Below are positions 46,833 to 57,188 of a DNA stretch of 64,000 bases, in pieces. Position 1 is the stretch's first letter; each line of letters begins with the position of its first letter. The translations under genes were made by a program, and so were the position numbers. Location of the stretch: positions 59,954,001-60,018,000 of the forward strand of contig CM034546.1 of assembly GCA_020055645.1 (NCBI GenBank). Reading direction: 5' to 3'. The DNA comes from Tomocerus qinae (taxonomy: Eukaryota > Arthropoda > Collembola > Entomobryomorpha > Tomoceridae). The notes beneath the pieces were generated by a model, which was not told where the DNA came from, did not search any database, and saw only the letters and a list, made by a program, of their open reading frames with translations.

Positions 46833-48365
46833 ATGGGAAAAACACAAAGTTACGTTGATACCGGAAAATCAAAAGTAAAACCAAAAAATGTGGATTTTGA
46901 ATTAATAAGAGCAAAAGATGCAGCCAAAAATACTATATCTAAATTACGTCGTAAATCATCGGGCCATAGATTAAACCAACTTGTTGGAAAACATAACGGA
47001 AAGAAGGGTTTTAAATGTTATTTCTGCAACAGATCGTCTACAGGCTTTGCTAAATTGAACATCCACATTAGAAGTCATACAGGAGAAAAGCCCTTTTGTT
47101 GCAATTTTTGTGGTCAATTCTTTGAACGAGAAGCCACTTTGAACTTACATATACATATCCGGAGACATAATGGGGAACTCCATTTCAAGTGTTCCCAATG
47201 CAATAAACAATTTTTACAAAAAACACATTTAAACAATCATCTGACTACTCATAGTACAGAAAAGCCTTTTAAGTTTGATCAGTGTAACAAATTTTATGCA
47301 CGGAAAAGTCATTTGACCTCACATACTAAACTTCACAGCACAGAAAAACCTTTTCAATGTAATGTTTGTGGAAAATCATTCGTGGTAGAATATTATCTAA
47401 GAAATCATCTCAGAAGTCACAGTGAAGAAAAACCATTTCAGTGTTTTGTGTGCCAGAAGACATTTGCATATGGACAGCATTTTGCTGTACATGTAAGGAT
47501 CCACACCGGGGAAAGGCCTTATAAATGTAATGTCTGCAATAGAAGTTTTGTGGATGATACAGAGATTTAAAAAGTCACAAAAGAATCCACAGTAACGAAA
47601 AACCATTTCAATGTGACCTTTGCGACAAATCCTTCACTCAACGACAAGGATTAAGTAGCCACAAAATAATCCACAATTTAGAAAAACCATTTCAATGTAA
47701 TTTCTGTGGCAAATCGTTTTTATGTCAACCATATTTACACTTGCATATAAAGATCCACACCGGGGAAAAGCCTTATAAATGTGATGTCTGTAAAAGAAGT
47801 TTTAGAGATGTTACAGATTTAAAAAATCACAAAAGAATCCACAGTAACGAAAAGCCTTTTAAATGTGACCTTTGCGACAAATCTTTCACACAACGACAGG
47901 TATTAAGGAGCCACAAAATAACTCACGAATTAGAAAAACAGTTTCGAAATTTTGGATGCAATTTCTGTGGAAAATCATTTTTAAGGCAACCACATTTAGG
48001 CTGTCACATAAGAAGCCACACCGGGGAGAAGCATTATCACTGTAATTTCTGCCCCAAGTCATTTTCAAGTTCTAGTGGTTTAACATACCATTTGAGATTC
48101 CACACAGGTGAAAAGCCTTTTCAATGCAATTTATGCAGCAAATCATATGCATCGAATCAAAATTTGAAGACACATATGGAAACTCACAGTGAAGAAAAAC
48201 CAAATCAATGTACTCAATGATTAAAAAAATTTTCTTGCAAAATGTGTTTAACTGCACATATCATTTGACATAGCAAAAAAGACCTTTATAAATGTAATTT
48301 CTGCTGTAGATCTTTCCAATTTCGTTATAAATTAAACCAACACATTCAAATCCGTACCGATGAAA
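46833..48365 (+). pseudogene. Damaged C2H2 zinc-finger gene
   Basis: The leader MGKTQSYVDTGKSKVK and fingers match the gene at 23146. Fingers 1-6 are in one frame, but finger 4 has lost its first Cys (FDQCNK). At about 47555 two extra bases relative to paralogues (GATACAGAGATTTAAAA against GATGTTACAGATTTAAAA-type) shift the frame and end the ORF after 245 residues. The second frame then stays open to 48220 with eight more fingers, ending after NQCTQ where a further disruption occurs. The last finger piece (about 48285-48365) is cut by a MITE. An acceptor at about 46790 again precedes the ATG. It may still express a six-finger protein. Confidence 0.85.
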
Positions 48366-48367
48366 AG

Positions 48368-48494
48368 CGGCCCCCCCCCGAAATCGAAGAAAAGAAAGGA
48401 ATTTTTGCCTTAAAACCCAAAAATGAAAATAGGCTTATTTTTCAATTATTATTTGTCGGGCCCCTCCCGAAATTTTTTTCTGGCTGCGGCCCTG
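48368..48494. mobile_element. hAT-like MITE inserted in a zinc-finger relic
   Basis: The element ends with GGCTGCGGCCCTG and contains a C10 run followed by GAAATCGAAG. It is flanked by ATGAAAAG on both sides (48360-48367 and 48495-48502), an 8 bp duplication. It is the same family as 10037-10263, in the opposite orientation. It splits the finger linker reading RTDEKHF. Confidence 0.75.
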
Positions 48495-48502
48495 ATGAAA
48501 AG

Positions 48503-49111
48503 CATTTCCGGTCAGTTTATCGACGATTGAAGTCTGAAAGAAATATATGTTAAAATCATGTTTGTATTTTGTAAACATTGGCTTGTGCAAGCTTTCGGTT
48601 TCATATTTTCAGCATAGAAATAGTTTTAAAATTTATATCATTGAAAATAACTTTGTGTAGAGTTGAATTACCAAACGAGCTTTTGATCTAAATGTTTTAG
48701 AAAATTTAAAAGAATCCGACTTTCATATAATTGCAAATGCACTGCCCAATTATCTAGTTTTGTTAATAATTATTATTATTATTTATGTTATATGTGCCTA
48801 AAAGCTAAAAATTTGGATTTCGAGTTTGTTTTTCTTGTTTTGAAAATAATTTTCTATTTAATGGTCGAGTTTCTTGATAAGGCCCTACATTATTTACCTC
48901 TCATTTGCATTCGTTTTTTTAACAATATTATACTGAATTTGAATTTGTTAATAAACACTAATTAAAGTTGCTGAATTTTGATATAACACGCAATCGACGC
49001 AATGATGCCATCATGTAGTTATTTATTCGTAATTTAATTTTACTCTAAAAGGTTTTCCATGAAAAAGGGTCTTTTAGGGGGGTAAGATTTTTCTGTATTT
49101 TGAAAACAATA
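48503..49111. other. Spacer before the DIRS element
   Basis: AT-rich 3' flank of the zinc-finger gene. Nothing else seen. Confidence 0.5.
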
Positions 49112-49512
49112 ATTGGAGATTAAAAGAGACTTACCTGTAAGTTGAATTTTGATAGTAATTCTACGATCTCCGAGGTAGAAGGAGATTACCGTTTACTCAT
49201 GCAGCTAAGCATACTTAGTAGGAGGAAGAGCCCGTATATGTTTAAAGTTACCCTAAAAATAACACGTGACATTGTCCCTATCTATACCTCACACACCCTG
49301 CTTCTGGTATGTTCAGTAAGTTCAAAGTTAATTGGGTGACCCGAGATATGTCCAGAATATTAAAAACCTGGGAGGGTGGGTCGGGACGGTAATCTCCTTC
49401 TACCTCGGAGATCGTAGAATTACGATCAAAATTCAACTTACAGGTAAGTCTCTTTTAATCTCCAATTCTACTTCTCTCCTCGGTTATCGGAGATTACCGT
49501 TTACTCATGCAG
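49112..49512. repeat. Left terminal repeat of the DIRS element, palindromic
   Basis: The sequence from GTAAGTTGAATTTTGATAGT to GGAGATTACCG reappears inverted from CGGTAATCTCC to AACTTAC (about 49387-49441). The middle part (49187-49318) matches the inverted right terminus. The final part (49470-49512) matches the outer end of the right terminus, as expected for a DIRS internal complementary region. Confidence 0.85.
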
Positions 49513-49622
49513 CTGTTTAAAGTACATATCGACGGTCACACAACGCACAAGTTTTTTACATCAATTTAATTAAACCATATATTTTATTTTAAAAAAAACC
49601 AAAGTTACAACACAGTTATAAT

Positions 49623-50564
49623 TTAAGAATTAAGTACAATGTTAGCATATTCGTTTCTACTATCTAAAGGCCTATTGTAAAATCTGGCGAATGTCGAAGA
49701 TTTAATTGACCAACCTGCACAAGAAAAAATTGCGTCAATATTACATCCACTTGACGCTGCCTTAGATACCGATGCGTGCCTAAAGCTATGGCCTTTGTAG
49801 ATACTTGTATCCACGTTCGCTATTTCCAGCACACGCTTTAGCCACCTACTAATCGTTTGGGAACATACAGCCTTATGAGGCTTTACAAAGCTAATAAACA
49901 AAGATTCCTCATTCCTTATTGAACTAGTACGTTTAATGTACTCTTTTAAAACCGAAACCACACACACATTTACGTTAGTTTCAAACACCGGAAGACGTAA
50001 GCAAGGTTGATTCTTTCCAATTCCTGATGTTTTTACAATATCTGGGATAACAATCTCCACCCCAAAGCCACTAAATTGGATATTGGAAATGCGAATTAGA
50101 GATAGCGTCTGCGATCGTTGCGCAGTTGCCAGTGCTAATAGTGACACGAGTTTATAGCTAAGATTCATTAAGTCTAAATCAAGATTACAGGGCCCATTCT
50201 GAAAGTGTTGAACTACCATATTCGCATCCCATACTTTGTCGTATTTAGGCATCGGTGGTTTCAATTTGGAAACACCTTTCAAGAGACGAATGGTAAGTGG
50301 GTGCTTACCAAATGAGTAACCCGAAAATGACCCTAAAATTAACGACAACGCGGATCTAGCAGTGTTAACAGCGCTATAACCCAGTTTGTTTTTATATAAC
50401 GTTGATAGAAACAATAATGCATCTTCTAAATTAGGACTAATTGAATTAAGTTTTCTCTCTTCACAAAATACTACCCATTTAGAAATGTATGAGTAATACT
50501 GCTTCCATGTTTTACTTGAGCATGAAGCCAAAATTAAATTAATTACATCGTAGGGTAAACCCAA
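49623..50564 (-). CDS. DIRS tyrosine recombinase
   Basis: 313 residues. The catalytic set of the phage-integrase fold is visible: Arg in ATAQRSQTL (about 155), HSFRH (about 267-271), GWS (the position of the third basic/aromatic residue), and the nucleophile Tyr in ARFYNRP (about 297). The N-terminal half matches the SAM-like DNA-binding part (WKQYYSYISKWVVFCEERKL). It joins the circular cDNA to the genome without target duplication. It starts 2 bases after the RT ORF ends, so it is probably made by reinitiation or from the same transcript. Confidence 0.92.
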   Translation of the reverse strand: MGLPYDVINLILASCSSKTWKQYYSYISKWVVFCEERKLNSISPNLEDALLFLSTLYKNKLGYSAVNTARSALSLILGSFSGYSFGKHPLTIRLLKGVSKLKPPMPKYDKVWDANMVVQHFQNGPCNLDLDLMNLSYKLVSLLALATAQRSQTLSLIRISNIQFSGFGVEIVIPDIVKTSGIGKNQPCLRLPVFETNVNVCVVSVLKEYIKRTSSIRNEESLFISFVKPHKAVCSQTISRWLKRVLEIANVDTSIYKGHSFRHASVSKAASSGCNIDAIFSCAGWSIKSSTFARFYNRPLDSRNEYANIVLNS

Positions 50565-50566
50565 GC

Positions 50567-52453
50567 TTATAAATCTCCTCCGTATAAAATTGCTGCTGCT
50601 AACTGTAGCTTCGCACTCATGGGATGAGATTGTGGACTGTAAGGAGAAATCAAGAGATTTTTATCAGGGCCAAATAAAATAATTTTGGATATTGCTAATC
50701 TCTTATACTCTGGAAACCAATTTTGTGTAGGCCAGTTTGGAGCCACCACAATGCACTTTGCTTTGTCTTGTACAATTTTTCGCAAAACCCTGGGAAGTAA
50801 ACAAAAGGGTGGAAAGATATATAAATATTCTGCAGACCAATCAAAAGTAAAAGCATCGACGCAGACACAGCCAGGCTGTGGTAGCCACGAAATAAAACGG
50901 GAAAGCTGAGCCGAATGGCTTGTGGCGAATGCATCTATCGACGGTTCGCCAAATTGATTACAAATATCAATAAAATATCTTTTATTTAAGCACCAGTCGG
51001 TTTCATCAATGCTTTTTCTCGATTGTTCGTCAGCTAATTTATTTTCTTTCCCTGCAATATAGGACGCATGTATCCAATGGTCGTATTTTTCACACCATTT
51101 CCATATTGTACGAGCAACATGATGCAAAGCATCTGATTTTGACCCACCTTGTTTGTTTATGTATGAGATTGCACTAGTACTATCTGATCGAACAAGTACA
51201 TTCTGTGAGCTTCCTTTTACAAATGTTTGAATTGCAATTTGTATAGCCTTTAATTCTAATATATTAATATGTAGAATCTTTTCTTCTATTGACCAGTGCC
51301 CACAAGTCTCTACACCATTACATACGACACCCCAGCCTGTTTTTGAAGCATCTGTTTCTAGTTCAATCGTAAAAGAATCTTGCCTAATTTTTTGAACTGA
51401 ATTTAATCCTATTAACAACCACCACTGAATATCCTTCTTTGCTACATCACTAAGTTTCATTAACTTGCGATAATCCATTTCATTATACTGTAATGCATTG
51501 TTAAGCTCTTTTGCTATCTGTCTGGTATGAAGCAAACCATATGATACTGCCGGGGAGGCAGCAATTAATGATCCCTGAAATTCTGCCACATCTTGTATTG
51601 TTTTCATTTTATCTGCTAATGCCCTCATACACATACCTTTAATGCGATCTCGCTTAGCGTTAGGTAATGACATTGTCATTTGTTTTGTGTCAAACTCAAA
51701 ACCTAAATATTGTATATTACGCTTTGGTATTAGTACACATTTCTCAAACTTAATAATAATGCCAAGATTTTCTAACTGAGAGCATGTTTCATTTACATTT
51801 TTATGACACTTAGACTCTGAACTCCCTACTAGTAAAATATCATCTAAAAAACTAACAGAAACGTGCCCACGTTCTCTTAGATTTCCCATAACTGGTCTAA
51901 GTATTTTTGTAAAAAGATAGGGAGCTATGCACAATCCGAAAGGAATACAATTAAATTGGAATAATTGGTTTTTCCAGCGGAATCGTAAATACTTTCTATC
52001 TGACTGAGTCACTGGTATATGAAAAAAGGCATCCTGAATATCAACTTTTGCTAAATAATCATTTTTCCTTAGAATATTACAGACTGATCTGTAGTCTTCC
52101 ATTTTGTAATGTGGACAGTCAATAAATTCATTTAGCGGCTTAAGATTAAGTATTAATCTATATCCTCCTGTAGCTTTAGGTATACAGAACACATTGGAAA
52201 TAAATTGGTCTAAGCAATCTTGTTCTACTTTGTTAACCGCTCCTATCTTTAACAAACGACTAATCTCTGTATCTACACAGTTGGATTCTTCAACTGTCAT
52301 AACAATATTATTAGGTGGACTGACTTGAAATGGAACTCTTACAAAAGGTATTTTAAAGCCCATGACTGCATTTTGTACATATTTATCAGAAGTAATATCT
52401 TTCCATCTTTCAAAAAAATGTAAAAGTCTACCACCGACAACACTTACGGTCAT
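50567..52453 (-). CDS. DIRS reverse transcriptase-RNase H
   Basis: 628 residues. RT blocks include IPKATGGYRLILNLKPLNEF, VDIQDAFFHIPV, FNCIPFGLCIAPYLFTKI and the catalytic VSFLDDILLV. RNase H follows with ETDASKTGWG, LELKAIQ, RSDSTSAI and NKLADEQSR. The C-terminal third (PSIDAFATSHSAQL, PGCVCVDAFTFDW, APNWPTQNWFPE) is the segment found after RNase H in DIRS elements. The ATG overlaps the stop of the Gag-like ORF as ATGA, which points to coupled translation. The frame is intact. Confidence 0.93.
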   Translation of the reverse strand: MTVSVVGGRLLHFFERWKDITSDKYVQNAVMGFKIPFVRVPFQVSPPNNIVMTVEESNCVDTEISRLLKIGAVNKVEQDCLDQFISNVFCIPKATGGYRLILNLKPLNEFIDCPHYKMEDYRSVCNILRKNDYLAKVDIQDAFFHIPVTQSDRKYLRFRWKNQLFQFNCIPFGLCIAPYLFTKILRPVMGNLRERGHVSVSFLDDILLVGSSESKCHKNVNETCSQLENLGIIIKFEKCVLIPKRNIQYLGFEFDTKQMTMSLPNAKRDRIKGMCMRALADKMKTIQDVAEFQGSLIAASPAVSYGLLHTRQIAKELNNALQYNEMDYRKLMKLSDVAKKDIQWWLLIGLNSVQKIRQDSFTIELETDASKTGWGVVCNGVETCGHWSIEEKILHINILELKAIQIAIQTFVKGSSQNVLVRSDSTSAISYINKQGGSKSDALHHVARTIWKWCEKYDHWIHASYIAGKENKLADEQSRKSIDETDWCLNKRYFIDICNQFGEPSIDAFATSHSAQLSRFISWLPQPGCVCVDAFTFDWSAEYLYIFPPFCLLPRVLRKIVQDKAKCIVVAPNWPTQNWFPEYKRLAISKIILFGPDKNLLISPYSPQSHPMSAKLQLAAAILYGGDL

Positions 52454-53684
52454 TGTTGGCTGTTTTGGTATTGTCCCCTGAAGCCTCTCGCTCTGTAATT
52501 CTGGGCCCCCCTCTGGCGAGGGAGGCCTCTCCAGTTTAAATCACTGCCTCTGCGTTGAAAGGTGTTTCCGCGGTTACTCGTTCCACGATATGGAGAATAT
52601 CGGAAATTTCTGCGAAATCCGCTGTAATCTCTTACAATTTTTGAAGTTGTTTTGGACTGGCGTATGACCTGATCCAAATTGTCACCAAATAGAAGATTTG
52701 AGCCTTCGAAATTATTTTGGTTGGTACAAAGTGCTGCTAGTTCTTGTGACAAAGCAGGCTTAAAACACAGACGCCTTTGAGAAGACAAATCCCGAAAAGA
52801 CATTCCAAGACATTTACCTGCATCTACTAAAGCAGTAAGTATTGGTTTGCTTAATTCTGTTGGGATTTTGCTTGTATTTTTCACGAGAATATCAGAGGCT
52901 CGGCTCAATGCCACCATGGCTTTTCCAATGCCTTGTTGCGTAAACTGTAATCGGGCATCGTGAGCTTTAATTCTTTTCGGCAACATATTGTTATTCCATA
53001 TATCAGCGTTAACTCGAGGGATCTCCATTGCAGCACAATTTGATGGAGTTTTGTACAATTCTTTCAATTTGTCCAGTTCCTCTTTTTTAATAATCTGTGT
53101 TGGGATTAATTTAAATGTTTTTGCCACAACTTCTGAGAGCGGTGGCCCAACTTCATTTACTGGTTCTACTGCCTGAAGGATAGCTTCCAATTCGGCTTTT
53201 GTCAAATCGTCAACTTGAATTTCTAAAATATATATTTTATAATTAGAAGTGGACTTCGCACTTCTCTATATTGTCACTACGTGGTACCCACGTTGACTGA
53301 TGCCTTATTTTATTTTTAAATTTGGGCAATGCCGAGCATGCCTTGCATCAAATATCAAAGTATATTCTTATAAAAAATATTTGACTTTATACCTTCATCA
53401 GTTTCCACTTTTTCATTCTCAATAACATTGATGACAAAATTCAGTGGATCGCCAGCTGAATTGTCGTCTGCACTGGGGTTAGTGAACCCATCAGTCAGAT
53501 TAATTTCTTCTTGCTCATCATAAGAAGCCTCCTCGGTATTAGATTTTAAAAGATTTGTCATTTCTGATAAATGATCGGACATTTTTTTCAATACACGTGA
53601 TTGGGTATTCATCACTTCTGGCAAAGACGATAAATTTTTCAATTGATTATTTTGATTGTCCAAAGATCTAACGAGGGCCTCCAT
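52450..53684 (-). CDS. DIRS Gag-like protein with an intron
   Basis: Exon 1 (53684-53393) encodes a polar, coiled-coil-like N-terminus (SLDNQNNQLKNLSSL). Exon 2 (53222-52450) encodes the core and an Arg/Gly/Ser-rich nucleic-acid-binding tail (RNFRYSPYRGTSNRGN, LPRQRGAQNYRARG). A 170 bp AT-rich intron with GT (53392-53391) and TTTTAG joins them in phase 1, replacing a stop at the end of exon 1's extended frame. Retained introns have been reported for DIRS-like elements. The start at 53684 is the first ATG in the open frame. Confidence 0.75.
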
Positions 53685-53989
53685 ATTACCAGATACATTT
53701 CCATCATCAATGGATGCTACATTTCCTTTGTTTGCTTTAATTTTGGTATTTGTCTTTTTGCTGTTTCCACTATTAACAATCGACCAAACTAATTATCACG
53801 TCATTACATTTTGTAGACTTCTATTATTTATTATTCATCATTTGAAATTTTATTTCACGTTTTCATTTTATTCTATATTCCTTGCATTATACTTACCTAA
53901 TTTGTCCATTTCCGTCGTCGGTAGACATGATGAATCCCACGGACAGCACCGAGACGCGATCTTCTTCCTCCTGCGTAAGAATGCAAACT

Positions 53990-54147
53990 GAACATACCAG
54001 AAGCAGGGTGTGTGAGGTATAGATAGGGACAATGTCACGTGTTATTTTTAGGGTAACTTTAAACATATACGGGCTCTTCCTCCTACTAAGTATGCTTAGC
54101 TGCATGAGTAAACGGTAATCTCCGATAACCGAGGAGAAAAGTAGAAT
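53990..54147. repeat. Right terminal repeat of the DIRS element
   Basis: Inverted complement of 49187-49318 joined to the complement of 49470-49512. It lies upstream of the Gag-like ORF. A short ATG frame (MSTDDGNGQI) followed by a GTAAGT lies just inside it at about 53930-53900 and could be a small leader exon; the frame to the next exon was not resolved. Confidence 0.85.
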
Positions 54148-54150
54148 TAC

Positions 54151-55337
54151 AAATTTTGAAACGTTTGGCAGAAGATTTGAAACCGATTTACTTCAATTAG
54201 CATTTTAGCCTGCTGACGCCAACTAGTGACTAGTGTCTGCACAACAACGCAGCCAATTTTATTCGTTCTCCTCATTTGCATTTGAAATGTAAGGTGGGAA
54301 AAGAACCCAACATGCTAACTAGTCTCCCTACAAATGACAAAAAAGATAAAAACAGCAGAAATTGTTCTAAATAATTGTATTACGTTTAAATTAAATAAAC
54401 GTGTTTAGTTGTGTTGTAACGTGTTAAGTTAAAAGTTCTAACAAAAAAGGTTGTTGTACTTTGTATTTTAATGAGAAGTTCAAAATCAAAAAATTGTTAA
54501 TTTGTTTCGTCTTCGTCATTCGTCAATTTTCATATTTTTGTTTGCCGACGTTACGGTCCAATTGGGTGTTAATGTATTGTTGATTGTTTGATAGAATAAC
54601 GGAAGAAAGGTTAGAAATTAATCACAGTTTCTCAAAATCGATATAAACATGGACATGCTTTCATCATCTTTAACATATAAAACCAATCAACAGCTGACAG
54701 CTAACCTCTATAAGATATCTTTTCAATTTTGAATTTGTCGGCCTCTGCCATGTATTTGAGTTTTTTCAAAATTATGTCAAAATCCAGAGATGACATGTCC
54801 ATTATTTGACTAATCACTAAAATATACTTTTGTATATATATTTTGTCCTAATTCCAAAAAAAGTAGCTTAAACAAATTCCATTTGTGATTGTGATTTTTA
54901 ATTTTGAATTTAGTAGGTATGTAAGATATAATACTTTTTGTTTTCAGTCAAAATAATTCGGAAGAAAAAGTGGATTACAAAAGCGATAATAGGCATGCAT
55001 AGGGAATAGGCAAAGGGGCGCCCATGCCTCTGAAAATTAAAATAGCTTTCCAGGAACAACTTTTGGGGCAAAGCGAAAAAACGCCGGGTACACACAACAC
55101 AGGTATGTTTAATACAATATGTTCTTAGCATTCCTTTATGTTGGAGTATTTTTATTATATATTGTATTTAGTATACTATGGACAAACAGGAAAACAGCTA
55201 TTCATAATGTAACCGTTTTTATTACGTAATATAACCACGTTTATACTGATTACTAATAGTTGCCTACTTATTTCCAGGGGTCAAGGAAGTAGAAACGGAA
55301 AACATTGTAAGTGGGGAACAAGAGCATTATTTCCACA
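54151..55337. other. Region upstream of the intact zinc-finger gene
   Basis: No gene seen. A splice acceptor TTTCCAG at about 55277 lies 60 bases before the ATG, like the acceptors before the other two zinc-finger genes, so a non-coding first exon probably lies in this stretch. Confidence 0.5.
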
Positions 55338-56351
55338 ATGAACTACAAAAGCCAGAAATCAAAGGACGAAAGCAATACAACGGATAAACATCGTAACTAT
55401 ATTATTGGATGCAATTTTTGCGGAAAAACGTACCGAAAGTATAGCAGATTGGAAGAGCACATCAGAATACATACTAAAGAAAAAATATTCAAGTGCGATC
55501 TGTGTGAAAAATCATTGTCCAACAAAGACAAATTGAAGAACCACATTAGAGTCATCCACGACAACATACGACCATATAAGTGTATCCTATGTGAGAAATC
55601 ATTTGGCAAACTCGGAGGTCTAGAGGTGCATTTAAGAAGTCACAATGGAGAAAAGCCCTACAAGTGCGAATTGTGTCCCCGAACATTTTCAGCACAGAAC
55701 AATCTAAACCGACACCTCAAGGCCCATGGAGGAGAAAAGCCTTTTTGTTGTGATGTGTGTAATAAATCATTTTCACAAAAACATCACTTCAGATCTCATT
55801 TGAGAATCCACACGGGAGAAAAACCTTTCCAGTGCAAAATCTGCCAGAAGCTGTATTCAGACAAGGGCCTTCTAAATCGTCATTTAAGTCTGCACAGTGA
55901 AGAAAGACCTTTCCAGTGCAACTTGTGCGAGAAATTTTTTAAAAGTAAAACTTCCTTGAATTACCATACGAGAAGTCACACGGGCGAAAAGCCTTTCAAA
56001 TGTCATCTGTGTGATTTGTCTTTCTCAATGACAGGTTCTCTAAAAGATCATCTGAAAATCCACAGCGGACTACAATCTTTCCAGTGTCAGCTGTGCAGCA
56101 AGTCATTCTCACGGGGCAGCAATTTGAACAGACATGTAAAATATCACAATAAAGAAAAGTCTTTCAAGTGTAATCTATGTGATAAATCTTTTTATGAAAA
56201 AGAACACTTAAGTGGCCATGTACGGACACATAGTGGTGAAAAACCTTTTGTATGCAGCAAATGTGATAAATCCTTTTCGCTGAAATCCAATTTGAATGTC
56301 CACATGAAAATACACAGTGCGAAAAAATCATTTCAGAACAATGAAGCTTAA
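55338..56351 (+). CDS. Intact C2H2 zinc-finger protein, 11 fingers
   Basis: 337 residues from the ATG at 55338 (an upstream GTG at 55311 directly follows a TAA and is not used). A short basic leader (MNYKSQKSKDESNTTDKHRN) is followed by 11 consecutive C2H2 fingers with TGEKPF/SGEKPF-like linkers, from CNFCGKTYRKYSRLEEH to CSKCDKSFSLKSNLNVH. All zinc ligands are present. It should bind DNA in the nucleus. No KRAB, BTB or ZAD domain is visible in this exon. The finger relics at 22.0, 26.2 and 46.0 kb match this gene rather than the MGKT group, so at least two zinc-finger lineages share the locus. Confidence 0.92.
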   Translation: MNYKSQKSKDESNTTDKHRNYIIGCNFCGKTYRKYSRLEEHIRIHTKEKIFKCDLCEKSLSNKDKLKNHIRVIHDNIRPYKCILCEKSFGKLGGLEVHLRSHNGEKPYKCELCPRTFSAQNNLNRHLKAHGGEKPFCCDVCNKSFSQKHHFRSHLRIHTGEKPFQCKICQKLYSDKGLLNRHLSLHSEERPFQCNLCEKFFKSKTSLNYHTRSHTGEKPFKCHLCDLSFSMTGSLKDHLKIHSGLQSFQCQLCSKSFSRGSNLNRHVKYHNKEKSFKCNLCDKSFYEKEHLSGHVRTHSGEKPFVCSKCDKSFSLKSNLNVHMKIHSAKKSFQNNEA

Positions 56352-56781
56352 AAATCATCTTGCTAGCTAATAAAAACATATTGAATGTAACTTTGAAAGT
56401 AGTTTAAAAACGTTTTACCTCTCTTAATTATGTTAAATATATTGTAACTTTATTTTTAACATGCAAAGTTTGCTATTCTTCCCTTTTGGTTTTTAAAATG
56501 TATACTTAATAGCAGCTGACGACCGATTGACACTAGCAATATTGAATATTAAACATTTCTGACTTTCCATATATGATTATTAACAATTTTGTAGTTTTAA
56601 TGTGTTTTTTTCATTTATCTTCTTATTCGATTGCGTTTAATACCTCCAGTCATCTAATAATTGTTATCCGCCGATTTCCAACTTCCTCCTATTAATAATT
56701 CTTCGATCCTAAACCACACAAGTGTGACAGACTAGCCGGTTTTATTATTATTGAGTTATGTCAGTAAGTGTGAAGTGCATT

Positions 56782-56877
56782 ATTAATGTTTTCGATTATG
56801 TACCCCAACGCATATCTCTACATACTAAATTTAGCACATGAAGGTATGCGTTGGGGTACATTATCGAAAACATTAAT
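56782..56877. repeat. Near-perfect 33 bp inverted repeat (hairpin)
   Basis: ATTAATGTTTTCGATTATGT... on the left is matched, with one mismatch, by the inverted ...ACATTATCGAAAACATTAAT on the right, with a 29-base loop. It could be a tiny MITE or a structured RNA precursor; nothing decides between them. Confidence 0.85.
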
Positions 56878-57023
56878 TATTAGTAGTAGTATTGAAAACT
56901 CATGGTCCTTTATCGTTAGTGTGAGTCTGAATGTGAAAGGAGAACTTGCGAGTAGATCAAGCACGTATCCAGTAGGGGGTCGGGGGTGCATCACTCCTCC
57001 TAAATCTGAGAAAAAGAGTTTTC

Positions 57024-57188
57024 ACTGCTCTGTGTGGTCAACTATAAGATGCTTTATTTAAGTCATTCTTACTGCTTTGTGTAGTCAACTAAGATGCTTT
57101 ATTTAAGTCACTTTAACTGCTCTGTGTGGTCAACTGGATGCTTTATTTAAGTCATTCTTACTGCTTTGTGTAGTCAACTAGATGCTTA
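57024..57188. repeat. Four tandem copies of a 44-47 bp repeat
   Basis: Units start at 57024, 57071, 57116 and 57160 with ACTGCTCTGTGTGGTCAACT or ACTGCTTTGTGTAGTCAACT, followed by GATGCTTTATTTAAGTCA. Units 1 and 3 share one variant, and units 2 and 4 the other, pointing to a two-unit duplication. Confidence 0.9.

Larger units (their letters stand above)
49112..54150 (-). mobile_element. DIRS-like tyrosine-recombinase retrotransposon
   Basis: On the minus strand the order is Gag-like ORF (53684-52450, one intron), RT-RNase H ORF (52453-50567) and tyrosine recombinase (50564-49623), bracketed by inverted terminal sequences. Bases about 49187-49318 are the inverted complement of about 53990-54110, and 49470-49512 of 54103-54147. 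The left terminus is itself palindromic (49114-49195 against about 49385-49465). This split inverted-repeat layout and the recombinase in place of an integrase define DIRS elements. The ORFs are intact, so the copy looks recent and possibly mobile. Confidence 0.92.

Noticed and set aside
55311-55337. GTG start nine codons upstream of the 11-finger gene
   Set aside because: GTG is not a normal start in animals and a TAA precedes it; ATG 55338 is used.
57024-57188. CRISPR-like repeat array
   Set aside because: Repeats abut with no unique spacers, and the genome is clearly animal; it is a plain tandem repeat.
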